From assembly GCA_027489415.1 (NCBI GenBank), contig JAIXZU010000094.1, forward strand, positions 1 through 5,132: a stretch of 5,132 bases of DNA, read 5' to 3'. A program made the position numbers and the translations under genes. This DNA is from Alphaproteobacteria bacterium. Lineage in GTDB: Bacteria; Pseudomonadota; Alphaproteobacteria; UBA2136; UBA6156. This document shows positions 1 through 5,132 of this stretch, in pieces; the stretch's first letter is position 1; the number at the start of each line of letters is the position of its first letter. Under the pieces are notes generated by a model. That model saw only the letters and a list, made by a program, of their open reading frames with translations. It had not been told where the DNA came from and made no database searches.

Positions 1-388
1 AAGGCTCCTGCTGGGTGATGGCGGCGGCGCACCAGACAGCGTGGCCCAGACCGAGGGGTTCGCCTTGACGAGTCAGGAAAATGCGGGCGTCTGATGGGAG
101 GGTGTTCTTGACCAGCTCAAGCTCCGCCATTTTGCCCTTTTTCATGAGGGTGTCGGCGAGTTCGTAGGGGTAGTCAAAGTGGTTGGCCATGGCAACCTTG
201 CCGCGACCGGTAATGATGATGAACTCACGGATGCCGGCTTCGTAAGCTTCTTCAATGGCATACTGGATGATCGGTTTATTGACGACGGTGAGCATTTCCT
301 TCGGCATAGCCTTGGTGGCTGGGAGGAAACGCGTGCCCAAACCCGCTGCGGGAATGATGGCTTTAGTGACTTTACGTACGTTTGACAT
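1..388 (-). CDS. galU: UTP--glucose-1-phosphate uridylyltransferase, N-terminal part (3' end beyond window)
   Basis: GalU makes UDP-glucose from UTP and glucose-1-phosphate in the cytoplasm, feeding LPS, exopolysaccharide and other glucose- or galactose-containing glycans. The visible 129 residues begin MSNVRKVTKAIIPAAGLGTR and carry the family nucleotidyltransferase signature GLGTRFLPATK (residues 16-26), followed by PKEML (29-33), NKPIIQYAIEEA (37-48), TGRGK (60-64), NHFD (69-72) and QGEPLGLGHAV (108-118), all in the order expected for bacterial GalU. The family is usually about 280-300 residues, so more than half lies beyond position 1. The start at 388 is supported by an AGAGG ribosome binding site 8 nt upstream and by the signature following at the usual distance. 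The gene overlaps the end of the upstream transferase gene by 17 bp, which suggests one operon and possible translational coupling. A related dTDP- or CDP-glucose enzyme is less likely because the GalU-type KEML and QGEPLGLGHAV segments are intact. Confidence 0.95.
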   Translation of the reverse strand, partial: MSNVRKVTKAIIPAAGLGTRFLPATKAMPKEMLTVVNKPIIQYAIEEAYEAGIREFIIITGRGKVAMANHFDYPYELADTLMKKGKMAELELVKNTLPSDARIFLTRQGEPLGLGHAVWCAAAITQQEP

Positions 389-1400
389 GTTGGGAGCCTC
401 TTTTCTCTTCGGCGCGGATATACCACGCAACTGCACATAAAACTAGCACCCCGCTTAAAAAACCTACCATCGGATAACCCAATGTATAAGCAGACCAACC
501 ACTTAGGAATAAAATAAGGTTGAGAATGGCAACCGACAGAACCAATTGGGCATGGCTGTGACCCAGCGCCATGTAACGGTGGAACCAGAAGGTTTTGTGC
601 GGTTCCCATGGTTTGTAGCCTTGCGATACACGCCGTATGAGCGTGGTGGTGGCGTCCGCAGCAAAGACGAGTGGGAGTGTGGCGAGGGGCCAGATGACGT
701 TCAGGGTGTCGTCCGCAGCGGCGAGCAGGAACATACCGGCGATGGTATAGCCCAGCCAGGTGGAGCAGACATCCCCCATGAAAACCCTTGCGGGAGGGCC
801 ATTTACACGCAAAAACCCTGCTGCAGCTACTGCCAACATAATGCCTAAAGGTGCGAAGGCGGGCACCACCACAGACAGCCCCAAGCCCATGGCCACCGCT
901 TGAGAGGTGGCGAGGCCGTCCGCACCATCCATAAAATTATAAAGATTCACGAACCATGCCCAGCCAAAGAGAATGAACCCTTTTTCCAGCCAGATGGGCA
1001 TGAAGTCAAATAACCGGGGGAGTAACGACAGCGTAATGGCGACAGCAACCAGATGGATGAGCAAACGGATGCGGGGAGAGAGTTCGTGGCGGTCATCCAG
1101 CCAGCCGACATAGGCAACCAGTGTGCTGCCGAGGAGCAGTACGGTGAGATAGCCCTTAAATGGCATTGGCCATAGCCAAGTGAGTGCGAGGCCCAACGGA
1201 ACCACGACCAAAGGCAACACGACACCACCGCCCAAGGGGGTAGGTAACGTATGGCTGGAACGGGCATTCACCTGCGCCACCATGCCGAGCCTACGGCAAT
1301 AAGACACGGCGAGCGGTGACATTAGGAACACCAACGCCCCTGCTATGCCCGCGAAGAGGAACATGGCGGCGAGGCGGAGGTCGGAGAAGAAGGGCATCAT
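372..1400 (-). CDS. Polyprenyl-phosphate glycosyl-1-phosphate transferase, WecA/WbpL type (MraY-like PNPT family)
   Basis: This integral membrane enzyme of 342 residues should transfer a sugar-1-phosphate from a UDP-sugar to undecaprenyl phosphate, the first step of O-antigen or similar glycan assembly. About ten or eleven hydrophobic helices are visible. Family motifs appear in order: PTPLGGG (53-59), GWLDDR with Asp102-Asp103, NFMDGADGLA (155-164, the catalytic-region Asp motif), FMGD (207-210), DATTTLIRR (249-257) and the cytoplasmic His-loop region HKTFWFHR (268-275). Length fits WecA/WbpL-like enzymes. Two positions deviate: FMGDVCS where FMGDVGS is usual, and Phe271 and His274 where the WbpL-like HRSHxYQR pattern has His and Gln. 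The sugar (GlcNAc, QuiNAc, FucNAc or other) cannot be read from the sequence. Two adjacent ATG codons lie at 1400 and 1397. No clear ribosome binding site is seen, and the gene starts 2 nt after the preceding stop, so translation is probably coupled. MraY itself is unlikely because there is no peptidoglycan gene context and the loop differs. Confidence 0.9.
   Translation of the reverse strand: MMPFFSDLRLAAMFLFAGIAGALVFLMSPLAVSYCRRLGMVAQVNARSSHTLPTPLGGGVVLPLVVVPLGLALTWLWPMPFKGYLTVLLLGSTLVAYVGWLDDRHELSPRIRLLIHLVAVAITLSLLPRLFDFMPIWLEKGFILFGWAWFVNLYNFMDGADGLATSQAVAMGLGLSVVVPAFAPLGIMLAVAAAGFLRVNGPPARVFMGDVCSTWLGYTIAGMFLLAAADDTLNVIWPLATLPLVFAADATTTLIRRVSQGYKPWEPHKTFWFHRYMALGHSHAQLVLSVAILNLILFLSGWSAYTLGYPMVGFLSGVLVLCAVAWYIRAEEKRGSQHVKRT
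397..401 (-). promoter_or_regulatory. Shine-Dalgarno site of galU, inside the preceding gene
   Basis: The minus strand reads AGAGG with 8 nt to the ATG at 388. The site lies within the last codons of the PNPT gene, so ribosomes finishing that gene pass over it. This supports the chosen galU start and coupled translation. Confidence 0.65.
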
Positions 1401-1402
1401 GG

Positions 1403-2734
1403 TTATGCGGCGCGCCCAGTTAGCTGGTGCATGACATGCAGATACCCTGCGGCAAGACGGCTGTGCAGGAAGTTCTGGGCGACATAAACGCGGCCTGCTT
1501 TTGCCATGATGTCGCGGCGTTCGGGATCGTCCAGCAGCGTGGTGATGGCTTCGGCCATTTGTTCGGGCTCCTCGGAGCCGACGACCATGGCGCAGCCGGA
1601 CTCCGCCATGATTTCAGCCCCCTCCCCCCGCAAAGCGGCCACGGCACAGGATTCTGCGGCCATGATTTCAAACATTTTGCTGGGGATGAACATCTCAAAG
1701 TCCGGAATATTCTTCAGGCAGACGATGTTGATATCCGCCATGCAGTAATAGGGCCAGACTTCGGTGGGGCCGACTGCGGGCAGGAACTGGACGTTGGGGA
1801 CGCCACGGGCGTAGTCCTGCAGTTTTTGCTTATCCGCCCCCTGCCCGACGAACAGGAAGGTAGCATCCGTGCGCTTGACGAGCAGACGGGCGGCGTCCAC
1901 CACCTGTGAGAGGGCCTGAGCCTCCCCGTGGTTGCCAATGTAGAGAATGACCTTGGCATGGGGACTTATGCCCAGTTTGGCGCGCAGCTGGGCTGTGGCA
2001 CCGGTTTGACGGGGTTTGATGGCTTGAGCGTAGTCGTCGTCGCTCACGCCGTTAAAGATGGTGGCAAATTTGGTGGGACGAATGCCGCGCGCTGAGATTT
2101 GACGCACAAAACTGCGGGTGACGGTGACAATAGCGTCCGCACGGCGGTAGAGGAACATCTCCATTTTTTCGAGAATATTATAGACCATTCCCGGGCGCAG
2201 GATGCCCATTTGGAGGAAAATGGCGGGCCAGAGGTCCCGTACTTCAAAGATAAAGCGGGCGTTATGGCGCCGAGCCAGCAACCATGCTGAGAACACGCAG
2301 AAGAAACTCGGGGAGGATGCGATAATAATATCCGGCTGTGACAGGCCTTTTTGCCCCGGATTGCCATAGTTGGCCCAAGCAACACTGGCGGCAAAACTGA
2401 GCATATTGAACAAACGGGGGAATTTTCCCTTATTGGGAGCGACATACAGCCAGTGACGGCGCACGGGGATACCTTCGATGACCTCGTTCATAAAGGCTGG
2501 TTTACCTTTGTAGGCGGGGTGGACTACGCCATCCGGATGATTGGGGATGCCGGTGAAAATTGTGACATTGGCGCCCATTTGCTGCCAGCTTTTGGCGAGG
2601 CCGGACATGCGGGTGGACGGTGCGCCGGGTTCCGGACGGTAATACTGGCAGATTACCCAAATATTGAGCGGCTTGACCTGAGGAGCGGCTTGGGGGCCTG
2701 GGTGTTCTGTCTGGGGCGCGTGCGGTGTATCCAT
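1403..2734 (-). CDS. GT4-family glycosyltransferase, WbuB-like
   Basis: A cytoplasmic or membrane-associated retaining glycosyltransferase (GT-B fold, family GT4), 443 residues. The N-terminal acceptor domain runs from about residue 22 to 215: NIWVICQYYRPEPGAPSTRM (24-43) matches the YFPPExGAPxxR start of WbuB-type enzymes, followed by DIIIASSPSFF (135-145) and FEVRDLWP (163-170). The C-terminal nucleotide-sugar domain runs from about 255 to 415: VILYIGNHG (262-270), FLFVGQGADK (293-302) and PSKMFEIMAAES (351-362) with GEGAEIM (370-376), the region of the GT4 donor-site glutamates. WbuB proteins are annotated as N-acetyl-L-fucosamine transferases in O-antigen clusters, but the sugar here is not determinable. 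It lies 2 nt before the PNPT gene, a common pairing in which one enzyme starts the lipid-linked glycan and the other adds the next sugar. The start at 2734 gives a proline-rich 22-residue lead-in. The next in-frame Met (residue 43) would remove the conserved PG loop, so 2734 is preferred despite only a weak AGAAAAG-type ribosome site. Confidence 0.9.
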   Translation of the reverse strand: MDTPHAPQTEHPGPQAAPQVKPLNIWVICQYYRPEPGAPSTRMSGLAKSWQQMGANVTIFTGIPNHPDGVVHPAYKGKPAFMNEVIEGIPVRRHWLYVAPNKGKFPRLFNMLSFAASVAWANYGNPGQKGLSQPDIIIASSPSFFCVFSAWLLARRHNARFIFEVRDLWPAIFLQMGILRPGMVYNILEKMEMFLYRRADAIVTVTRSFVRQISARGIRPTKFATIFNGVSDDDYAQAIKPRQTGATAQLRAKLGISPHAKVILYIGNHGEAQALSQVVDAARLLVKRTDATFLFVGQGADKQKLQDYARGVPNVQFLPAVGPTEVWPYYCMADINIVCLKNIPDFEMFIPSKMFEIMAAESCAVAALRGEGAEIMAESGCAMVVGSEEPEQMAEAITTLLDDPERRDIMAKAGRVYVAQNFLHSRLAAGYLHVMHQLTGRAA

Positions 2735-2767
2735 TCTGCTTTTCTAGCATAGAATAACCGGTTTTGC

Positions 2768-2793
2768 CTGCCTCTTGTTCTTGCAAGAGGCAG
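2768..2793 (-). other. Perfect 10-bp stem-loop in the leader of the glycosyltransferase gene
   Basis: On the transcribed minus strand the sequence CTGCCTCTTG, a 6-nt loop CAAGAA, then CAAGAGGCAG forms an uninterrupted 10-bp stem. It lies in the 100-bp gap between the NusA-like gene (stop at 2835) and the glycosyltransferase start at 2734, ending 33 nt before that start. The bases after the stem are GCAAAACCGG on the minus strand and TGCCAGCCC on the plus strand, so neither direction has the U-tract of a classical intrinsic terminator. It could be a weak terminator, a pause or attenuation hairpin, or an mRNA processing or stability element. The structure is seen directly; its function is inference. 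Confidence 0.55.
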
Positions 2794-2834
2794 TGCCAGC
2801 CCTTTGGACTTAAAAACTTAATTCCTCCAGACTG

Positions 2835-3728
2835 TTAGAGGATAACTTGTTCGCGCTCCGGAGCGATTTTCTGAAGCATGGACTGGAAAGTGCGGAGTTT
2901 GCGGGCGTCGGGCGCTTCCAGCGGTAGGTGCAGTACGATTTTCTTTTCGTCCAGCTGGGCTATTTTACAGGCCTTCCACGCATTATTAATGAAATGTTTG
3001 AGCTCGTTATCGCGTTTTTCCTGTTCGGTTTCACCTTTACCATCGGGAATCAGGGTAATGCGGCGCAGGCCAAGTACGGTTTGGAGGTGCTTGACGTTGA
3101 TCCCGTCTTTTTCCAGCCACGCCGACATGTGCTCCGGCTTCATGCGGATGACGGCCCAGCTGTTGGACGCACCCATCCAGATGGCGCTGATGCAATCCGG
3201 GTAGTATTCCTCTGTCACGGCGGCGACGAACTCCTTCCCGCGGCGGGTGGCGACACGCATTTTCGAGGTGGGGTCCACACTCGCGCACATGGTGATGACC
3301 TGTTTGGAGCCGACAACCGGCTTTTCGTGGAAGTCCATCACTGAGATCAGGTTTTCGGGGATGTAGACGAATTTGTCGTCCGGAACCCGGTAGATGATGC
3401 CACCGTCCCGGTAGCCGGCGACTTCGGCTTCCAGAATGCGGCCGGGTGCACCGTCCCCCCACTGCATGAGCTCCATGGTACCAATGAGCTGTTTGGTGGA
3501 TGGCAGGATGGGGTTGTTGATGTCGATCCAGACACCGTGTTCGCCATAGCCGGAGCGGCGGCGTACCGTGATGGCGGCGAGGTCCAGACTGACATCGACT
3601 TCGACGAGCATTTCGCGGTCGATGTACGAGAGGCGGATGGCATTGGCCAATGCGAGCTCCAGCTGGCGCTCGGTCCAACCGAATTCTTCACCTATTTTGC
3701 GGATTGTCTGGATGTCTACGATATTCAT
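2835..3728 (-). CDS. Diverged NusA-like protein (N-terminal helical domain, S1-like and KH-like regions)
   Basis: A soluble 297-residue protein with no signal peptide or membrane helix. Its segment order resembles the core of transcription factor NusA. Residues 18-58 (WTERQLELALANAIRLSYI, then EVDVSLDLAAITVRRR) resemble the NusA N-terminal RNA-polymerase-binding domain. Residues about 95-162 (GRILEAEVAGYRDGGIIYRV, VYIPENLI, PVVGSKQVITMCASVDP, MRVATRR) follow the S1 beta-barrel pattern, including the loop with a PxENL segment where NusA has LPRENF. RRGKEFVAAVTEEYYPD (162-178) sits where NusA has its RSxPEFxxxLFxxEVPE linker. Residues about 179-230 (AVIRMKPEHMSAWLEKDGIN, then LQTVLGLRRITLIPDG) look KH-like, but without a clear GXXG loop. 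The rest (231-297) is a charged linker plus another short alpha/beta segment. Bacterial NusA is usually about 350-550 residues and encoded near rimP and infB, neither of which is visible. Start at 3728 is supported by GGAGG 7 nt upstream. It precedes the polysaccharide genes, so a role in their transcription is possible but unproven. The NusA relation is from pattern reading only; it could be another RNA-binding S1/KH protein. Confidence 0.55.
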   Translation of the reverse strand: MNIVDIQTIRKIGEEFGWTERQLELALANAIRLSYIDREMLVEVDVSLDLAAITVRRRSGYGEHGVWIDINNPILPSTKQLIGTMELMQWGDGAPGRILEAEVAGYRDGGIIYRVPDDKFVYIPENLISVMDFHEKPVVGSKQVITMCASVDPTSKMRVATRRGKEFVAAVTEEYYPDCISAIWMGASNSWAVIRMKPEHMSAWLEKDGINVKHLQTVLGLRRITLIPDGKGETEQEKRDNELKHFINNAWKACKIAQLDEKKIVLHLPLEAPDARKLRTFQSMLQKIAPEREQVIL

Positions 3729-3735
3729 GGCTCTG

Positions 3736-3740
3736 CCTCC
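3736..3740 (-). promoter_or_regulatory. Shine-Dalgarno site of the NusA-like gene
   Basis: The minus strand reads GGAGG followed by seven bases (CAGAGCC) and the ATG ending at 3726. This is the strongest ribosome binding site in the window and fixes the start of the NusA-like gene. It suggests the gene is translated independently of the upstream envelope gene. Confidence 0.8.
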
Positions 3741-3763
3741 GGTGTTTCTTTTCCAATGCAGTG

Positions 3764-3792
3764 AGTTTAGGACGTGTCCGTTTCCTGCGCAA
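3764..3792 (-). promoter_or_regulatory. Weak promoter-like -35/-10 pair before the NusA-like gene
   Basis: On the minus strand TTGCGC (3792-3787) and TAAACT (3769-3764) are separated by exactly 17 bp and lie in the 76-bp gap upstream of the start at 3728. The -10 matches the sigma-70 consensus at four of six positions and the -35 at three of six, so the match is modest. The spacer contains the short inverted repeat GGAC-AC-GTCC (3770-3779), which could be an operator but is short enough to be chance. No terminator is visible after the upstream stop at 3805, so read-through from the upstream gene is equally possible. Confidence 0.25.
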
Positions 3793-3804
3793 GTGTCTTA
3801 CAAT

Positions 3805-5132
3805 TTAGTTTTCCGCGCTAACCTGATAGCTCTTCTGACCAGCTTTGAACTCGGCGTTGTCCGCAGTGACATCGACCAGTTCCCAGCCGTTGATGCTTTC
3901 GCCTATGAGCAGAACACCCTCGCGGCCATCCGCAAACGCGACGATGCCTTTGCTGGGAACAAAGCTGAGGATTTCAAGCGCTGGAAAATCCGTTGCTGCC
4001 AGTTTCGGCTTCAGATTGCGGGGAATCTCCACTTTTTCGCGTTCTGGTGAGTAGGGCTCGATGTCCGGGAAGTCCGACAGTGTACGGACACGGGCCGGTG
4101 CATTGGCGACTGGTTCGTTGACCACGGGCAGGTTTCTCGGGTTGTCGGTGTAGAGGTCCGGCGGTGGGAGGACTTCATTACCTGATGGTGGTGGCAGCAT
4201 GGCGCCGGTGGCGTCCGTACCCGTTGGTGAGCCTGCGCCGTCGGTCACGCCGGTTTTACCGTCCATGTAGCCGTCGGGGTCACGTTTAAAGGCTGATGGT
4301 GTGAGTTTGGCGGGGTCCGCACTTTGTGCGAGGGCGGTGCGATAGGCGGCCAGTTCTTCCTGGAGTTTGTCCGGCGTGATGGCGGCTGTGGCTGTCGGTG
4401 CTGGGAGTGTGGCTGAGGGGTCGGCATCCAGTGGCAGGCCAGCGGCTTTCGCTGCGCGGACTTTTTCGACTTCTGCGGACATTTTACCGAAGAAGGACAT
4501 GTCTTTCGGCATTTCTTCTTCGCCAGTTGCGACAATCGGCTGGTTAGCCTCTTCGGGGGGGACGTCGGCAAAACTGACCATGGCTGAGGCGCTGGGGTCC
4601 GTTGTTACTGGTGTTGGCGGGGTATAGAACGATGCATTTTCCGTGCGTGGTGGTGGCAGGATACCGTCGGCACCTGCGGCTTCGGATTGAGCTGTTTCGG
4701 CAGACTTCGTGGTAATATTTGTCAACTGCTGTTGAACCTGACTGCCGCCGCCGGAACGCATGAGATAGGCCCCACCGCCAAGTACGGCGATTACTCCTAC
4801 GGCGATAAGCGCCCATGGAGCGCCGCTCGGTTTCTGGCGCTGGCCGGGAAGCTCCGGCGTGAAGTTGGTTCCTACACGTGGTGGAATGCCTGACATACCA
4901 GGTTGAGCTGTGCCGAAAGAACCAGAACCTGCATTACCCAGTGGCTTGTAAAGATCCGCGGTTGGTGGCGGCATGTGGGCGGCAGCGGGTGTTGATGCTG
5001 CGGCATCGGCGCCGGTTTCCATTTGCCAGGGTGTATTATCCGGTGTTTCGATTTCCCATTCGGAAGTTGATTGCGTGCTGGTCCAGGGAAGATCCGACTG
5101 GGGAGGTGCAAGAGGCGCTTGCACTTGTGGGG
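3805..5132 (-). CDS. Bitopic inner-membrane protein, proline-rich, with small C-terminal PilP/GspC-like domain (5' end beyond window)
   Basis: The frame is open to the window edge. Numbering from the GTG at 5124 gives 439 residues, but the codons before it (Pro-Gln) continue the same Pro/Gln-rich composition, so the true start is probably outside. Residues 1-100 are hydrophilic, rich in Pro, Ala, Thr and Gly, and presumably cytoplasmic. One membrane helix follows at about 102-121 (APWALIAVGVIAVLGGGAYL) with Arg and Lys just before it. Residues 125-370 are low-complexity and probably disordered, with three LPPP motifs (156-159, 310-313, 319-322) and one short likely helix around 253-270. The last 65 residues (FPALEILSFVPSKGIVAFAD, REGVLLIGESINGWELVDVT, AEFKAGQKSYQV) alternate like a small beta domain and have a G-W turn as in PilP/GspC-type periplasmic domains. 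This architecture suits a subunit bridging inner membrane and periplasm in a secretion, conjugation or pilus machine; an IcmG/DotF-like part is one option. No family is firmly recognised. A SPOR, TonB or VirB10 C-terminal domain is not seen. Confidence 0.85.
   Translation of the reverse strand, partial: PQVQAPLAPPQSDLPWTSTQSTSEWEIETPDNTPWQMETGADAAASTPAAAHMPPPTADLYKPLGNAGSGSFGTAQPGMSGIPPRVGTNFTPELPGQRQKPSGAPWALIAVGVIAVLGGGAYLMRSGGGSQVQQQLTNITTKSAETAQSEAAGADGILPPPRTENASFYTPPTPVTTDPSASAMVSFADVPPEEANQPIVATGEEEMPKDMSFFGKMSAEVEKVRAAKAAGLPLDADPSATLPAPTATAAITPDKLQEELAAYRTALAQSADPAKLTPSAFKRDPDGYMDGKTGVTDGAGSPTGTDATGAMLPPPSGNEVLPPPDLYTDNPRNLPVVNEPVANAPARVRTLSDFPDIEPYSPEREKVEIPRNLKPKLAATDFPALEILSFVPSKGIVAFADGREGVLLIGESINGWELVDVTADNAEFKAGQKSYQVSAEN

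Noticed and set aside
142..609. Minus-strand frame of 155 codons across the galU/PNPT junction
   Set aside because: It lies in another frame over two strongly supported genes and has a Cys/Ser/Pro-rich, domain-free translation typical of a shadow frame.
1427..1909. Plus-strand open frame of 160 codons inside the GT4 gene
   Set aside because: It is fully antisense to a clearly conserved glycosyltransferase, its translation shows no recognisable domain, and long antisense frames are common in GC-rich coding DNA.
2768..2793. Classical Rho-independent terminator
   Set aside because: The stem is good but no T-run follows it on either strand, so it is reported only as a stem-loop of open function.
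2824..2828. Shine-Dalgarno-like GGAGG just after the NusA-like stop, suggesting a small leader peptide
   Set aside because: No ATG, GTG or TTG follows at a workable distance on the minus strand. The next TTG is about 40 nt downstream, inside the hairpin.
3805..4000. SPOR or TonB-type C-terminal domain in the bitopic protein (FtsN-like or TonB-like reading)
   Set aside because: The overall layout is similar, but the last 65 residues lack the SPOR-type and TonB-type sequence patterns.
3568..4050. Plus-strand frame of 160 codons spanning the gap between the NusA-like and envelope genes
   Set aside because: It is antisense to both genes, has no domain pattern, and the plus strand shows no supported gene anywhere in the window.
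5122..5124. GTG at 5124 as the true start of the envelope protein
   Set aside because: The frame is open to the window edge and the preceding codons continue the same proline/glutamine-rich composition. No ribosome binding site can be seen in the few bases available.
1..5132. tRNA or rRNA genes, CRISPR arrays, insertion sequences, attachment sites
   Set aside because: No regularly spaced repeats, transposase-like frames, terminal inverted repeats or tRNA-like cloverleaf segments were seen, and the window is almost entirely filled by the five genes.

Overview
The window looks like a chromosomal stretch from a Gram-negative bacterium. All five genes lie on the minus strand, so transcription runs from position 5132 towards position 1. 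The base composition looks moderately GC-rich by eye. The Gram-negative call rests on a polyprenyl-phosphate sugar-phosphate transferase, a WbuB-type glycosyltransferase, GalU, and a single-pass envelope protein with a long proline-rich region outside the inner membrane. An alphaproteobacterium is plausible but not proven, and I could not identify a species.

Layout in transcription order: (1) 5132-3805, a bitopic inner-membrane protein, probably cut at its N-terminus by the window edge. It has a proline-rich cytoplasmic part, one membrane helix, a disordered Pro/Ala-rich stretch and a small C-terminal beta-rich domain that loosely resembles PilP/GspC-type domains. (2) 3804-3729, a 76-bp gap with a weak promoter-like pair and a strong GGAGG ribosome binding site. 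(3) 3728-2835, a 297-residue protein whose domain order resembles the core of NusA: N-terminal helical domain, S1-like barrel, then KH-like region. It is strongly diverged and does not sit in a visible nusA operon. (4) 2834-2735, a 100-bp gap with a perfect 10-bp stem-loop that lacks a U-tract. (5) 2734-1403, a GT4 glycosyltransferase. (6) 1400-372, a WecA/WbpL-type polyprenyl-phosphate glycosyl-1-phosphate transferase. (7) 388 down to the window edge, the N-terminal 129 residues of GalU.

The last three genes form a compact polysaccharide block, with a 2-nt gap and then a 17-bp overlap. The PNPT enzyme would load the first sugar phosphate on the lipid carrier at the inner membrane. The GT4 enzyme would extend it on the cytoplasmic face. 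GalU would supply UDP-glucose. This fits O-antigen or exopolysaccharide synthesis.

The most interesting point is the NusA-like gene directly before this block, separated from it only by a hairpin leader. NusG paralogues such as RfaH, UpxY and LoaP are known dedicated elongation factors of polysaccharide operons. A NusA-like protein in the same position would be an unusual counterpart. This role is inference from domain pattern and position only.
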